64,000 bases of DNA from Thiothrix fructosivorans (lineage in GTDB: Bacteria; Pseudomonadota; Gammaproteobacteria; Thiotrichales; Thiotrichaceae): assembly GCF_017349355.1 (NCBI RefSeq), contig NZ_JAFMPM010000005.1, positions 186,001 through 250,000 on the forward strand. The letters are read 5' to 3'. Shown piece by piece: positions 49,074-59,946 of this stretch. The notes under the pieces are model-generated. The model was not told where the DNA came from, ran no database searches, and worked only from the letters and a program-made list of their open reading frames with translations. Made by a program: the position numbers and the translations under genes. Every line of letters starts with the position of its first letter. The stretch's first letter is position 1.

Positions 49074-49553
49074 ATGGAAAAAGTTAAGGTTATTTTCATT
49101 TGCATGGGCAACATTTGTCGCTCTCCCACTGCACAGGGCGTGTTTGAGCGTTTGGTGCATTCGCAAGGGTTGACGGAGCGTATCTTGATCGATTCGGCGG
49201 GGACACACGCTTACCATATCGGTAAAGCGCCCGATTTACGTTCACAGGTAGCCGCAAAAGGGCGTGGTTTGGATTTGTCAAAGCAACGCGCTCGTAAGGT
49301 GACTATCGCTGATATTGAAGAATTCGACTACGTGTTGGCAATGGATCGCACGAATTTAGATGATTTGCAGGATATGGTGACGGCAGCGCAACGTGAGCGT
49401 GTGCGGCTGTTCATGGAATTTGCCGAACGTTGGAATGTCGATGAAGTACCCGACCCCTATTACGGTGGAAATAGCGGCTTTGAACGCGTACTCGACATGG
49501 TAGAGGATGCGGCGGCAGGCTTATTAGCCCATATCCGCCGCACCCATCTTTAA
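49074..49553 (+). CDS. Low-molecular-weight protein-tyrosine phosphatase
   Basis: 159 aa. N-terminal P-loop FICMGNICRSPTAQGVF with the C-x5-R active site (Cys10, Arg16) and the general-acid loop DPYYGG near the C-terminus. Usual length. Soluble phosphatase, often tied to polysaccharide export regulation, though no such cluster is near. Confidence 0.9.
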   Translation: MEKVKVIFICMGNICRSPTAQGVFERLVHSQGLTERILIDSAGTHAYHIGKAPDLRSQVAAKGRGLDLSKQRARKVTIADIEEFDYVLAMDRTNLDDLQDMVTAAQRERVRLFMEFAERWNVDEVPDPYYGGNSGFERVLDMVEDAAAGLLAHIRRTHL

Positions 49554-49570
49554 GTCAGCGACTTTTTAAG

Positions 49571-52500
49571 TCACTCAGGTTCGGTGTGCATCCAGGATGG
49601 ACGCCGTTTTATTGGCGCAACAGGTGCAGGTGCTGCTTCGGGTATTGCAGCGATGGCTTCGGCTACTTCTGCTATCTCCGCTTGCACGTTTACCGCAGGG
49701 GTTGCAGGTACAGGTGTAGGCTCTGGTGATGCAACAGATGCTGGTGCAGGTTCTACGACCACGGGTGCGGGTTGCGCTTTCACCTCAACAATGACTTCAG
49801 CAACTGGTGCTGGTGCAACTTCAGTGGCAGCGACTTCAACAACCGGTGCTGTAACCACTTCAACGACTGGCGCTGCTGGGGCAACAACTGGCGCTGCAAC
49901 CGCCATTTCAACAACTGGAGCAACGGCAACGATTGGTGCAGGTTCTGCGGGCTGCTGTACCCGTGCTCGTGGCGGTCTGCGTTCTTGTGGCTCTTCCGTT
50001 TCGGGTGGGGAAACTAGAATGACCACTGGAGTCGGTCTGGTTTCTGCTCGTGACGGTTGGCGCTCGTAACGGGGTTGTGCCGGTTGCGCTGCGGTCAGGT
50101 CGATAATGAACGGTTCTAAGTTTTCAGGCGGTGGCGGTTCTAGCTCCATCGCTGCTGGGCGCGGTGGGCGCTGTTGGCGGTTTTGGCTACCGCGTGGGCG
50201 ACGTGTGCGACCACGGCGTTCACGCGGGCCGCGTGGTTGGGTGTCGTTGCTGCCAGTTACGTTGTCGTCAGTTTCCATATCATCATCGCCTGCCTCTACT
50301 GCGTCCAGCATATCGTCATCGTTGTGCTGCTCTGCTGTGTCGGCGTAGCTCGGCTGCTGCACAGGGTTGCGCGGTGGACGCTGTGTAGTTTCCAATACTG
50401 GGTCGCTGTCGTCGGGAGGGGCTGCATTGCCGTTAGCTTCATCCGTAGCGGGGCGATTATTGCGTTGATCACGACGCGAGCGGTCACGGCGATTTTGGGA
50501 TTGTTGCCCATTCTCGCGGTTGTTGTCGCGTGGTTCACGCGGCTCACGTTGTTCGCGCGGTGCGGCTAACACGATTTCCACAGGTGTTTGATCATCGTTT
50601 TGTACCAAAACGGCTGGTTCTTGTTCCTGCTGTCTTGGTGGACGTTGTTCGCGGGGTGGACGACGGTTTTGGTTAGGTTCGCCAACTGCCGTATTATCGC
50701 GTTCATTGCGGTTACGGTTGTTACGGCGTTCGTTGTCGTTACGCTCATTGCCGTTACGGTCGTTATCGTTACCGCGTGGCTCGTTGTTGGCGTTACGTTC
50801 GTTACCCCGTTGCTGCTCAGTGCGTTCTCCGCCGTTACGGTTTTGGTTCTGGCGGTTTTGACGGTTGTCTGGCGTGTTGCGGTTACGGGATTCGTCTGTT
50901 GCAGGGCGTTCGGTATCAGGTGCAACGTCGCTTTTGCCGTTATTACGGTTGCGGTTGTTGCGCTGGTCGTTACGTTGTTCGCCGCCACGGTCGTTGCGAT
51001 CATTGCGCCGTTCATTGCGCCGTTCATTGCGTTGCTGCTGTTCGCCGCGTTTTTGTTGCGCGGGGGCAGCGGCTTCCACTTTGCTTTCGGCTTCTTCCGC
51101 TGCTTTATCCACACTGGGGTTATTGCCGAATAAACTGCCGAAAATACGCCGCATTAGCCCAGGCCCTTTAATCGGCTCAGGGGCTGGTGTGGCAGATACA
51201 ACGGCTTGCTCAGGTGCTTGATTGCGTGCGTTTTGCGGCGCAGGCGTGCTGGGCATCACATTGGTGACGGCTGCTTCAACGGGTGCTTGTGCATGGCTAG
51301 CATCTTGTTGGATGGTTTCTTCCAACACAGGTGGTGCAGGAATGTACAGGTAGCTGCTTTGGCCTTCTTCGTCTTCGAGGTTGTCGTTGCGGATACGGCT
51401 AATGTCGTAATGCGGTGTTTCCATGTACGGGTTGGGAATGATGGTTAGCTCAACATTGCGCCGCGCTTGGATGTCGGTGATGGCTTGACGCTTTTCATTT
51501 AACAAAAACGTAGCAACGGCAACTGGCAGACGGGCAATGACTTTACCGGTCATTTCCTTCATCGCTTCTTCTTCAACCAGACGCAGGATGGAGAGTGCCA
51601 TCGAATCGGTGCTGCGAATGTGACCGTGACCGGTACAACGCGGGCAAACGATTTGGCTGGATTCACCCAGCGATGGGCGCAGGCGTTGGCGCGACATTTC
51701 TAGCAAACCAAAGCGGGAAATACGCCCGACTTGTACGCGTGCACGGTCAAGTTTCATGGCATCGCGCAAGCGTTTTTCAACTTCGCGCTGGTGTTTGCTG
51801 GGCAACATGTCGATAAAGTCGATTACGACCAAGCCGCCCAAATCACGCAAGCGCAATTGACGGGCGATTTCATCCGCCGCTTCCAAATTGGTGTTGAGTG
51901 CGGTTTCCTCGATGTCATGCCCTTTGGTGGCACGCGCGGAGTTGATGTCGATGGAAATCAGCGCTTCAGTATGGTCAATGACAATTGCACCGCCGGAAGG
52001 CAATGAAACGGTACGCTGGTAAGCGGTTTCGATCTGATTTTCGACCTGAAAACGGCTGAACAGTGGCGTGCCATCGGTGTATTGCTTGAGCTTGCGGATA
52101 TTGTGCGGCATGACTGCCTGCATGAAATCCCGCGCTTGCTTGAAGACTTTTTCGTTGTCGATGACGATCTCACCAATGTCACGGCGGAAATAGTCACGCA
52201 GGGCGCGGATAATGACATTGCTTTCCTGATACAGCAGCGTTGGACCTTTGTGCTGGCTGTAGGCTTGCTGGATGGCATTCCACAAGGTTTTCAGGTAGTC
52301 CAAATCCCACGACAATTCTTCGGCATCGCGTTCGATACCCGCAGTGCGCACGATTACGCCCATGTTGTCGGGAATGTCTAATTCGTTGAGGGTTTGCTTG
52401 ATTTGCTGGCGGTCATCGCCTTCGATGCGGCGCGACACGCCACCCGCTTTGGGGTTGTTGGGCATCAGCACCAAGTAACGTCCGGCAAGGCTCAGGTAGG

Positions 52501-52852
52501 TGGTCAGGGCAGCACCCTTGTTGCCACGCTCTTCCTTATCGACTTGCACCAGAATTTCCATACCTTCACGCATCACGTCCTTAACAGTAGGACGACCTGT
52601 GTACTTGGCATTGGGGTTGTAAAATTCAGGCGCAACTTCGCGAAATGACAGGAAGCCGTGGCGTTGTGCGCCATAGTTAACGAAAACCGCCTCTAAGCTA
52701 GGCTCGACGCGGGTAATGACACCTTTGTAAATGTTGGCTTTTTTCTGAGCACGGAGGGAATGTTCAATATCGAGGTCATACAAGCGCTGCCCGTCAACCA
52801 TCGCAACGCGGATTTCTTCCGGTTGGGTCGCATTAATTAGAATACGTTTCAT
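49571..52852 (-). CDS. rne: Ribonuclease E
   Basis: 1093 aa. The catalytic N-terminal half has an S1 domain ([20 protein letters not shown]), the DNase I-like site with [20 protein letters not shown] and VIDFIDM (catalytic Asp), and the zinc-link CPRCTGHGH. The C-terminal half, about 560 residues, is disordered, Arg/Asn-rich and then Pro/Ala/Val-rich, suited to RNA and degradosome partners. A long leader with a strong promoter lies upstream. Confidence 0.92.
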   Translation of the reverse strand: MKRILINATQPEEIRVAMVDGQRLYDLDIEHSLRAQKKANIYKGVITRVEPSLEAVFVNYGAQRHGFLSFREVAPEFYNPNAKYTGRPTVKDVMREGMEILVQVDKEERGNKGAALTTYLSLAGRYLVLMPNNPKAGGVSRRIEGDDRQQIKQTLNELDIPDNMGVIVRTAGIERDAEELSWDLDYLKTLWNAIQQAYSQHKGPTLLYQESNVIIRALRDYFRRDIGEIVIDNEKVFKQARDFMQAVMPHNIRKLKQYTDGTPLFSRFQVENQIETAYQRTVSLPSGGAIVIDHTEALISIDINSARATKGHDIEETALNTNLEAADEIARQLRLRDLGGLVVIDFIDMLPSKHQREVEKRLRDAMKLDRARVQVGRISRFGLLEMSRQRLRPSLGESSQIVCPRCTGHGHIRSTDSMALSILRLVEEEAMKEMTGKVIARLPVAVATFLLNEKRQAITDIQARRNVELTIIPNPYMETPHYDISRIRNDNLEDEEGQSSYLYIPAPPVLEETIQQDASHAQAPVEAAVTNVMPSTPAPQNARNQAPEQAVVSATPAPEPIKGPGLMRRIFGSLFGNNPSVDKAAEEAESKVEAAAPAQQKRGEQQQRNERRNERRNDRNDRGGEQRNDQRNNRNRNNGKSDVAPDTERPATDESRNRNTPDNRQNRQNQNRNGGERTEQQRGNERNANNEPRGNDNDRNGNERNDNERRNNRNRNERDNTAVGEPNQNRRPPREQRPPRQQEQEPAVLVQNDDQTPVEIVLAAPREQREPREPRDNNRENGQQSQNRRDRSRRDQRNNRPATDEANGNAAPPDDSDPVLETTQRPPRNPVQQPSYADTAEQHNDDDMLDAVEAGDDDMETDDNVTGSNDTQPRGPRERRGRTRRPRGSQNRQQRPPRPAAMELEPPPPENLEPFIIDLTAAQPAQPRYERQPSRAETRPTPVVILVSPPETEEPQERRPPRARVQQPAEPAPIVAVAPVVEMAVAAPVVAPAAPVVEVVTAPVVEVAATEVAPAPVAEVIVEVKAQPAPVVVEPAPASVASPEPTPVPATPAVNVQAEIAEVAEAIAAIPEAAPAPVAPIKRRPSWMHTEPE

Positions 52853-53200
52853 GTACTACATAAACCTTGGTTATGCAGTCATTGTTACCTGTTTGTTTCA
52901 GGCGGGGTCGATTATTTTATTTCGAGTAATATCAAAGCATTAGAAGTATTCTCTTCGCTAAGCTTATGGATTAACCTTAAATCGGGCCTACCTTCAGAAA
53001 GAATCGTTCGGTCATTACGGGTCATGGGAGTGCCTCATAAGGGCGGGCGCATGAATGTTGTAAACCGCTGGCGCATTCTTGCAACAGACATCAAGCAACA
53101 AGTACTGCTGTTAATGTCACACCTGCTTGCTTGCTTTTTAATCTGCATAACAGGCGTTGGGTGGTGGGGGTACGGACTCTTGTTATCCTGTTTGCCCCAG

Positions 53201-53240
53201 CACAAATTCTGCGGGAATGTTCTGACCGCTAGAATTTGTG
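53201..53240 (-). promoter_or_regulatory. Hairpin in the rne leader
   Basis: CACAAATTCT-GCGG pairs with CCGC-(bulged T)-AGAATTTGTG, giving a 14-bp stem with an 11-base loop. In the minus orientation it would be about 85-125 nt into the rne transcript, a candidate site for RNase E feedback cleavage. Confidence 0.6.
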
Positions 53241-53331
53241 ATTGAATCCATCAGGCATGGGTCATATCATCGTGTTCTGATTTGATCGAACCCATTGTGT
53301 CAGGTTTGCACCTTAACGTTTGCCTGTTGCG

Positions 53332-53360
53332 AATATATCAATTCGGTTAATTATATTCAA
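53332..53360 (-). promoter_or_regulatory. rne promoter
   Basis: On the minus strand, TTGAAT (53360-53355), a 17-base spacer and TATATT (53337-53332), directed towards rne. Confidence 0.6.
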
Positions 53361-53395
53361 TTTGCATTTAAATTTAGTTGGTATGTTTTTTCACT

Positions 53396-54352
53396 ATGGC
53401 AGTCGAATACTACACAGTTACTGAAAATGAAGATGGTCAGCGCATTGATAATTTCCTGATCCGTCATCTCAAGCAGCTTCCCAAGAGTGCTTTGTATCGA
53501 ATTTTACGCAAAGGCGAAGTGCGCGTGGATAAAAAACGCGTCAAGCCAGAAAAAAAATTGGTGCTCGGTGAAATTATCCGTATTCCACCGATCAAAATGG
53601 AGGCTGAAATTAATCCGCCCGATAAACCCGCTATTGCTTCAGAGTCCCTGTTAGCCGTATTGGAAGCGGCGGTGTTGAAAGAAGATGAGCAATTGATCTT
53701 TATCAACAAGCCTTCCGGTCTGCCTGTACACGGCGGCAGCGGTTATAAATTGGGTTTGATCGAGGCCTTCCGCCAGTTGCGCCCGAATTTGCCTTATATC
53801 GAATTGGCGCATCGCATCGACCGCGACACCAGTGGTGTGGTGATTCTCGCCAAATCGCGCCAAGCCTTGACCGAATTGCACACACTTTTCCGCGATGGCA
53901 AGATCGACAAGCGTTACAAAGCCTTGGTGGCAGGGCGTTGGAAGCACGGTCGCCAACACATCACGATGGATTTGAGCCAAGAAGAAGGTTCGCGCCAGAA
54001 GGTGCAAGTAGTGGAGGAGGGTGAAGGCAAAGTCTCCGAAACCATTTTTTCATCGCTGAAGAATTTGCACGGTGCCTCTTTGCTCGAAGCGCAAATTCTC
54101 ACCGGGCGGATGCACCAAATCCGTGTGCAATTGCAGAACTTAGGGCATCCGATTTTAGGCGACGATCGCTATGGTGATTTTGCCCTCAATCGTAAGTTTC
54201 GTGAAATGGGGTTGAAGCGCCTATTTTTGCATTCAGCTCGTGTCGATTTTACTTTGCGTGCGACGGGGCGACGCTACGAGATAGAAGCACCGTTGCCTGA
54301 TGATCTGAAAGAAGTGCTAATCAATATTAAAATCAATGCAGTAGAACGTTAA
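53396..54352 (+). CDS. rluC: 23S rRNA pseudouridine synthase RluC
   Basis: 318 aa from ATG 53396. An N-terminal S4 RNA-binding domain (QRIDNFLIRHLKQLPKSALY) and an RluA-type catalytic domain with HRIDRDTSGVVILAK (catalytic Asp in motif II) and RMHQIRVQLQNLGHPILGDD. It is placed divergently from rne, as in E. coli. Modifies U955, U2504 and U2580 in that species. Confidence 0.9.
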   Translation: MAVEYYTVTENEDGQRIDNFLIRHLKQLPKSALYRILRKGEVRVDKKRVKPEKKLVLGEIIRIPPIKMEAEINPPDKPAIASESLLAVLEAAVLKEDEQLIFINKPSGLPVHGGSGYKLGLIEAFRQLRPNLPYIELAHRIDRDTSGVVILAKSRQALTELHTLFRDGKIDKRYKALVAGRWKHGRQHITMDLSQEEGSRQKVQVVEEGEGKVSETIFSSLKNLHGASLLEAQILTGRMHQIRVQLQNLGHPILGDDRYGDFALNRKFREMGLKRLFLHSARVDFTLRATGRRYEIEAPLPDDLKEVLINIKINAVER

Positions 54353-55021
54353 ATGAAACCTTATTCCCTGCTGATTTTTGATTGGGATGGCACGCTGATG
54401 GATTCAGCGGCGCATATTACGCAGTGTATGCGCAATGCTATCGCGGTGGTCGGAGCAGAGCGCCGTTCTGATACCGAAATCCGCCATATTATCGGGTTGG
54501 GGTTGGATGAAGCGATTCAACACCTTTACCCAGAGCAGCCGTTAAGCCAGATTCGTGACATTGCCGATGAATACCGCCAAGAATTTTTGGTGCGCACTAA
54601 GCATGGTAGCGAATTGTTCAGCGGTGCCCGCGAAACACTGCATACCTTGGCGGCGCAAGGCTACACGCTAGCCGTCGCCACAGGCAAATCGCGGCGCGGT
54701 TTGGATAAGGTGTTGGATGAAACAGGACTGCGTGAATTGTTTCCGATTACACGCTGTGCGGATGAAACCCGTTCCAAACCCCATCCACAAATGTTGGAAG
54801 AAATTTTGACAGATTGTGATACTGCCAAGCATGATGCGTTAATGATCGGCGATAGTATATATGATTTGCAGATGGCGCAGGCTATCGGGATGGCTTCACT
54901 GGCTGTCAGTTACGGCGTGCATGACCTCAATCAATTGCGGCAACATCACCCGCTGGGTCATGTGGATGACGTGACACACATTCCTGGCTGGTTAGCCACA
55001 CAAACCACCAAACAAGGTTAA
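54353..55021 (+). CDS. HAD-IA hydrolase (Gph-like phosphatase)
   Basis: 222 aa starting immediately after rluC. FDWDGTLMDS (motif I), AVATGKSRRGLD (motif II), the Lys of ETRSKPHPQM (motif III) and MIGDSIYDLQMA (motif IV). Gph-type enzymes act on phosphoglycolate or other small phosphates; substrate not certain. Confidence 0.82.
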   Translation: MKPYSLLIFDWDGTLMDSAAHITQCMRNAIAVVGAERRSDTEIRHIIGLGLDEAIQHLYPEQPLSQIRDIADEYRQEFLVRTKHGSELFSGARETLHTLAAQGYTLAVATGKSRRGLDKVLDETGLRELFPITRCADETRSKPHPQMLEEILTDCDTAKHDALMIGDSIYDLQMAQAIGMASLAVSYGVHDLNQLRQHHPLGHVDDVTHIPGWLATQTTKQG

Positions 55022-55027
55022 ACGTTC

Positions 55028-55972
55028 ATGATTCCAGAAGAAACACAAGCCATTCAAGCCCTGAAAGACGTGGCGATGGAAGGCATCAAAGAGCAACGCA
55101 GGGCGCGGCGTTGGGGTATATTTTTTAAGCTATTTTTTGTCGCGTACCTGCTGATTGGCTTGTTTGCTTTGCTCGGTTCAGGGGCATCCAATAGCAAATT
55201 GGCATTAGACGGGGATATTACCGCCGTTGTGGATATTAATGGCGTGATTATGGATGGCGCAGAAGCCAGCGGCGATCTGATCATCCCCGCGCTCAAAGAA
55301 GCGTTTGAACACGAAAAAACCAAAGGGGTGATTTTACGCATCAATAGCCCCGGTGGTAGCCCTGTGCAATCTGGCATTATTAATGATGAAATCAGACGCT
55401 TGAAGGCGGCTCATAAAGAGATTCCTGTGTATGCTGTGGTGTCTGATTTATGTGCTTCTGGCGGTTATTATATCGCGGTAGCGGCGGATAAGATTTACGC
55501 GGACAAAGCCAGTATTGTCGGGTCGATTGGGGTGCGTATGGATAATTTCGGCGCCGTTGGCTTAATGGAAAAACTGGGTGTTGAACGGCGTTTGTATACG
55601 GCTGGGGCAAACAAGGGGATGCTTGATCCGTTCTTGCCCGAAAACGCAACGCAGGTAGCGCACGTCAACAATATGCTGAACACCACGCATCAGCAATTCA
55701 TCAATGTGGTCAAGGAAGGGCGCGGAGAGCGTTTGCAGAATAACCCCGATATTTTCTCCGGCTTATTTTGGACAGGTGAAGATGCCATCAAACTGGGTTT
55801 GATTGATGGCTTGGGGAGCGATGCTTACGTGGCACGCGAGCTGATCAAAGCCGAAGAGATGGTGAATTTCACCACTGAGAAAGACTTGCTGCAACGCTTG
55901 AGCGAAAGAGTCGAAACATCCGCTAAAGCGTTGATGTCAATGGACGCTACGCCCCGTACTGTGCTGCGCTAA
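55028..55972 (+). CDS. Signal peptide peptidase SppA-like (S49) protease
   Basis: 314 aa with one N-terminal TM segment (FFKLFFVAYLLIGLFALLGS, about residues 35-55). The S49 core has INSPGGSPVQSGIINDEIRR, catalytic Ser in DLCASGGYYIAVAADKIYAD, and the Lys downstream in ADKASIVGSIGVRM. Single-domain form, membrane-anchored. It overlaps pncC by one base. Confidence 0.87.
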   Translation: MIPEETQAIQALKDVAMEGIKEQRRARRWGIFFKLFFVAYLLIGLFALLGSGASNSKLALDGDITAVVDINGVIMDGAEASGDLIIPALKEAFEHEKTKGVILRINSPGGSPVQSGIINDEIRRLKAAHKEIPVYAVVSDLCASGGYYIAVAADKIYADKASIVGSIGVRMDNFGAVGLMEKLGVERRLYTAGANKGMLDPFLPENATQVAHVNNMLNTTHQQFINVVKEGRGERLQNNPDIFSGLFWTGEDAIKLGLIDGLGSDAYVARELIKAEEMVNFTTEKDLLQRLSERVETSAKALMSMDATPRTVLR

Positions 55973-56445
55973 TGGACGCGTTGCTACACGCAGTCGCCAA
56001 GGCAGTGCGAGCCAAAGGCTGGATGTTAGCAACCGCAGAATCGTGTACCGGTGGTTGGATTGCCAAGCTGTGTACCGATTTAGCGGGCAGTTCTGTGTGG
56101 TTTGAGCGCGGTTTTGTCACCTACAGCAACGCAGCCAAGCAGGATATGTTGGGCGTGCAAGCAACAACGTTGGCGCAATACGGCGCGGTGAGTGAATCGG
56201 TGACGGCGGAAATGGCGGCGGGGGCATTACAGCATTCCCGTGCGCAAGTGGCGGTATCGGTTAGCGGCATTGCAGGGCCTGGCGGTGGCACAGCGACTAA
56301 ACCCGTTGGTACAGTGTGTTTCGGCTGGGCGGTGCAGGGTGGGGAAGTACGTACCGCCACCCGCACGTTTGAGGGTGATCGGGAGGCGGTACGTTATCAA
56401 GCCGTGCAATACGCGCTCAGTGGCGTATTGCAGGCACTGACTTAG
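55972..56445 (+). CDS. pncC: Nicotinamide-nucleotide amidase (CinA C-terminal type)
   Basis: 157 aa, a stand-alone CinA C-domain: ATAESCTGGWIAKLCTDLAG, then FVTYSNAAKQDMLGVQATTL and SGIAGPGGGTATKPVGTVCF. Hydrolyses NMN to nicotinic acid mononucleotide in pyridine recycling. Last of the rluC operon; it converges on phaC with a four-base overlap. Confidence 0.88.
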   Translation: MDALLHAVAKAVRAKGWMLATAESCTGGWIAKLCTDLAGSSVWFERGFVTYSNAAKQDMLGVQATTLAQYGAVSESVTAEMAAGALQHSRAQVAVSVSGIAGPGGGTATKPVGTVCFGWAVQGGEVRTATRTFEGDREAVRYQAVQYALSGVLQALT

Positions 56446-58268
56446 ACTTTCTCGCGCACGTAAGTACCCGGTGCGTCACCGAGAACGGCTAACTTGCCAG
56501 CACCGGGGATACGCGCATCCACTTCGGTGTCGGAGAAGGTCGCTACCCAGCTATTCCAATCATGCCACCAAGACAGGTCGACCTTGTTGGCAGCAAACAA
56601 CCAATCATCGGCATCATCACACAGCGTTTCATTGATCCAGTGACCGTATTTGTTAGCGGCGGCGGGGTTGACGATGCCTGCAATGTGACCAGATTGTCCT
56701 AATACAAAGCGCACTGGTCCAGAGAATAGTTTCGCGCCTTGATAGGTGCTGCGCCACGGGGCAATGTGGTCATCATGGGTGGAAACGAAATACGCAGGGG
56801 TATCAATCTTGCCCAAATCAATTGGTGTGCCAGACAGCGTAATGCAGTTGGGTTGGCTCAAGCAGTTATTCAAATACATATTGCGCAGGTAGAAACTGTG
56901 CATTGCCGCAGGCATCCGCGTGCTGTCAGAGTTCCAATATAACAGGTCAAACGGCATGGGGTCATTGCCTAGCAAGTACAGGTTCACAAAGAATGACCAG
57001 ATGAGGTCGTTGGAACGCAGCATATTGAACGCCGCCCCCATGTCTTTGCCATCCAGATAACCTTGCTTGTCCATGCGTTTTTCCAGCGAGCTAATTTGTT
57101 CATCGCTCAGGAATACGCCGATTTCACCGGGGTCGGCAAAGTCCAGCAAGGTGGTGAAGAACGTAGCACTTTTGACACGCTCATCGCCGTTGGCTTTCAT
57201 GTAAGCGAGCGTGGCAGCGGTCAGCGTGCCACCGAGGCAGTAGCCGATCACGTTCAGGTCGCGTTCGCCAGTGGCTGCTTCGACCGCATCCATCGCCGCG
57301 ATAGCCGCCTGCATGTAGTCTTCAAAGTTCAGGTCACGGTGCTGCGTGTCGGGGTTGACCCACGAAATCATGAAAACGGTGTTGCCTTGCGCCACTGACC
57401 ACTTCACGAAGGAATTCTTTTCGCGCAAATCGAGGATGTAATACTTGTTGATCCACGGTGGTACGATCAACACAGGGCGTTGGCGCACTTTAGCGGTAGT
57501 CGGGGTGTATTGGATCAGTTCCAGCAATTCGTTCTTGAACACGACTTTGCCGGGAGTGGTGGCAATGTCACGACCCAGTTCAAATGCCTTCATGTCGGTC
57601 ATGCGGATGCGCAGTTGCCCGTCTTGGAAGTCATCCAGCAGGTTTTCCATACCCTTGACGAGGTTTTCGCCATTGGTTTCCACAATGGTTTGCCACACTT
57701 GTGGGTTGGTGTGCGAATAGTTGTTGGGCGCAAGTGCGTCAATCATGCTATTGATGAAAAACTCAGCTTTTTTCGCATCCTGTTCGGATAAGCCACCCGC
57801 AGTTTGCGCTAGGGTGCGCCAGTAGGTCGACATATTCAGGTAAGACTGGAGCAGCACTTCAGTGAACTGGTGTTCTTGCCATGCAGGGTGTTTGAAACGT
57901 TTGTCGGTAATCGCAGGCACGCCCGGTGATAAATTTCCGAAGCCTAGTACGCGAGCGGTACTGTGTTGCCATAATTTGGTCTGGCTGGTAAGCAGTGCCA
58001 GATTGGCTTCCATGAGCGCTGTCGGGTGCAATAATAAGTTAACGCCCCATTTAGCAACAGCCGTGGCGAAACTGTTATCGCCTTGTTCAGCATCTTTGCC
58101 CTGTTTGCTGGCAGCATCGCTCATCATGCGGGTAACAAAGCGTTGCCAGAGGAGCATGGCGCGGGTGATGTTCGTTTGTAATTGCACGGGGTCAACCGTG
58201 TGCTTCGGTGTTGGTACTGGCTGTTGCATAAATAAGGGCTTCCACTTGTCTGGACTGGTGATATTCAT
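56442..58268 (-). CDS. phaC: Class I poly(3-hydroxyalkanoate) synthase
   Basis: 608 aa. Lipase-like box VIGYCLGGTLTAATLAY with the nucleophilic Cys, a downstream Asp and the catalytic His in LGQSGHIAGIVNP; the N-terminal PhaC domain has VVFKNELLELIQY and LIVPPWINKYYILD. Polymerises hydroxyacyl-CoA into storage granules. No phaA, phaB or phasin gene is adjacent here. Confidence 0.9.
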   Translation of the reverse strand: MNITSPDKWKPLFMQQPVPTPKHTVDPVQLQTNITRAMLLWQRFVTRMMSDAASKQGKDAEQGDNSFATAVAKWGVNLLLHPTALMEANLALLTSQTKLWQHSTARVLGFGNLSPGVPAITDKRFKHPAWQEHQFTEVLLQSYLNMSTYWRTLAQTAGGLSEQDAKKAEFFINSMIDALAPNNYSHTNPQVWQTIVETNGENLVKGMENLLDDFQDGQLRIRMTDMKAFELGRDIATTPGKVVFKNELLELIQYTPTTAKVRQRPVLIVPPWINKYYILDLREKNSFVKWSVAQGNTVFMISWVNPDTQHRDLNFEDYMQAAIAAMDAVEAATGERDLNVIGYCLGGTLTAATLAYMKANGDERVKSATFFTTLLDFADPGEIGVFLSDEQISSLEKRMDKQGYLDGKDMGAAFNMLRSNDLIWSFFVNLYLLGNDPMPFDLLYWNSDSTRMPAAMHSFYLRNMYLNNCLSQPNCITLSGTPIDLGKIDTPAYFVSTHDDHIAPWRSTYQGAKLFSGPVRFVLGQSGHIAGIVNPAAANKYGHWINETLCDDADDWLFAANKVDLSWWHDWNSWVATFSDTEVDARIPGAGKLAVLGDAPGTYVREKV

Positions 58269-58453
58269 AGGTATGTCACAATAGCTAGTTTATGGGGCGA
58301 TTGTCGATAGTTTTCTTGCTGCAACGCAACATTTCGTTATTTCCTGAAAATAACCGCTTTCATCTTCCATGATTGGCTTGCTGCTCCCCATTATGGAATA
58401 ATCCCCGCTTTCACCACCTGAACCCAAGAATTTACCATTAAAGGAGTGTCCGC

Positions 58454-59506
58454 ATGGACGAGAACAAAAAGAAAGCCCTCGCCGCCGCCTTAGGTCAGAT
58501 CGAACGCCAATACGGCAAAGGTGCTGTGATGCGCATGGGCGACTCTAGTGCGTCGCGCGATATTGAAGCCATTTCCACCGGCTCATTGGGGCTGGATATT
58601 GCCCTCGGTATTGGCGGCTTGCCGAAGGGACGAGTCGTTGAAATTTACGGCCCAGAATCTTCCGGCAAAACCACGCTGACCCTACAAGTTATCGCTGAAT
58701 GCCAGAAATTGGGCGGCACGGCTGCGTTTGTAGATGCTGAGCACGCACTTGATCCGATTTACGCGCAAAAACTCGGCGTTAATGTCGATGACTTGCTGGT
58801 TTCGCAGCCGGATAACGGTGAGCAAGCCTTGGAAATCACCGATATGCTGGTACGTTCCGGCGCAGTTGACATCGTGGTGGTTGACTCGGTAGCCGCATTG
58901 ACCCCCAAAGCGGAAATCGAAGGCGATATGGGTGATTCCCACGTTGGTTTGCAAGCGCGTTTGATGTCACAAGCGTTGCGTAAGTTGACGGGGAATATCA
59001 AGCGTTCCAACACGATGGTGATTTTCATCAACCAAATTCGCATGAAAATCGGTGTGATGTTCGGCAACCCTGAAACCACCACGGGTGGTAATGCACTGAA
59101 ATTCTACGCTTCCGTGCGTCTCGATATTCGCCGTATTGGCGCGATTAAGAAGGGCGATGAAATCACCGGCTCTGAAACCCGTGTCAAAGTCGTTAAAAAC
59201 AAGGTCGCGCCGCCGTTCAAACAAGCTGAATTTGAAATCCTCTATGGCGAAGGTATTTCCCGTGAAGGCGAGTTGGTTGATCTGGGCGCAAAGCAAGGGC
59301 TGATCGGCAAAGCAGGCGCGTGGTACAGTTACAAAGGTGACAAAATTGGTCAAGGCAAGGACAATGCCCGCAATTACCTGAAGGAACACCCCGCTGCGGC
59401 AGCCGAAATCGAAAAGGCTATCCGCGAAGCTGCTTTCAGCACACCGGGTTTTGCGGCTGCGATTGCTGATGATGCCGCGAGCGATGATGTTGACGACATC
59501 GTTTGA
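58454..59506 (+). CDS. recA: Recombinase A
   Basis: 350 aa. Walker [14 protein letters not shown]-binding loop 1 ([20 protein letters not shown]) and loop 2 ([20 protein letters not shown]) and an acidic C-terminus ([12 protein letters not shown]). AAAGGAGTGTCCGC precedes ATG 58454. No clear LexA box of the CTGT-N8-ACAG type was seen upstream. Its TGA overlaps the recX start. Confidence 0.97.
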   Translation: MDENKKKALAAALGQIERQYGKGAVMRMGDSSASRDIEAISTGSLGLDIALGIGGLPKGRVVEIYGPESSGKTTLTLQVIAECQKLGGTAAFVDAEHALDPIYAQKLGVNVDDLLVSQPDNGEQALEITDMLVRSGAVDIVVVDSVAALTPKAEIEGDMGDSHVGLQARLMSQALRKLTGNIKRSNTMVIFINQIRMKIGVMFGNPETTTGGNALKFYASVRLDIRRIGAIKKGDEITGSETRVKVVKNKVAPPFKQAEFEILYGEGISREGELVDLGAKQGLIGKAGAWYSYKGDKIGQGKDNARNYLKEHPAAAAEIEKAIREAAFSTPGFAAAIADDAASDDVDDIV

Positions 59507-59946
59507 TGGCTAGTGTGCGGGAATGCGAAGCGGTGGCGGTGCGTTTGTTGGCACAACGTGAGCATTCCCGCTTTGAATTGGCGCAAAAAGTCCGCCAACG
59601 TTTGGAATGTGATAACGTCACGCTTGATCAAGTGCTGGACAAGTTGCAAGAAATGGGGTATCTCGATGATGCCCGTTATGCGGCTGCTTTTATCCGTTCG
59701 TCTGTCTCGCGGGGGCGCGGGCCACAGCGGATTAGCTATGAATTACGTGAGCATGGCGTGGATACAGCCATTGCGTCACACGCATTGGCGGAAGCCGATG
59801 TGGATTGGCATGAATTAGCCGTTGAACAACGGCACAAAAAATTTGGCGGGGAAATCCCGGCGGATTACAAGGAACGCGCCCGGCAGTCTCGATTTCTCGC
59901 TGGGCGCGGTTTTTATACCGATGCGATTAAAGCTGCTTTCCAATGA
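59506..59946 (+). CDS. recX: RecA regulator RecX
   Basis: 146 aa from ATG 59506 in a TGATG overlap with recA. RecX three-helix repeats: [40 protein letters not shown] and [17 protein letters not shown]. Inhibits or tunes RecA filaments. Its stop overlaps alaS by four bases. Confidence 0.92.
   Translation: MASVRECEAVAVRLLAQREHSRFELAQKVRQRLECDNVTLDQVLDKLQEMGYLDDARYAAAFIRSSVSRGRGPQRISYELREHGVDTAIASHALAEADVDWHELAVEQRHKKFGGEIPADYKERARQSRFLAGRGFYTDAIKAAFQ

Larger units (their letters stand above)
52853..53395. other. Divergent rne/rluC intergenic region with long rne leader
   Basis: About 540 bases without a gene; the 73-codon plus-strand ORF at 53024 has no support. It contains an rne promoter at 53332-53360 and a strong hairpin at 53201-53240. 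The resulting leader would be about 470 nt, comparable with the long autoregulatory rne leader of enterobacteria. Confidence 0.6.

Noticed and set aside
49584-51221. Several long plus-strand ORFs opposite the rne 3' half
   Set aside because: Shadows of the low-complexity C-terminal region of RNase E.
53024-53245. 73-aa plus-strand ORF in the rne/rluC region
   Set aside because: Overlaps the leader hairpin, has no ribosome site, and is Leu/Cys-rich as expected of a random frame.
58270-58453. LexA box upstream of recA
   Set aside because: No CTGT-N8-ACAG-like site seen; SOS control may use a different motif, but nothing can be claimed.
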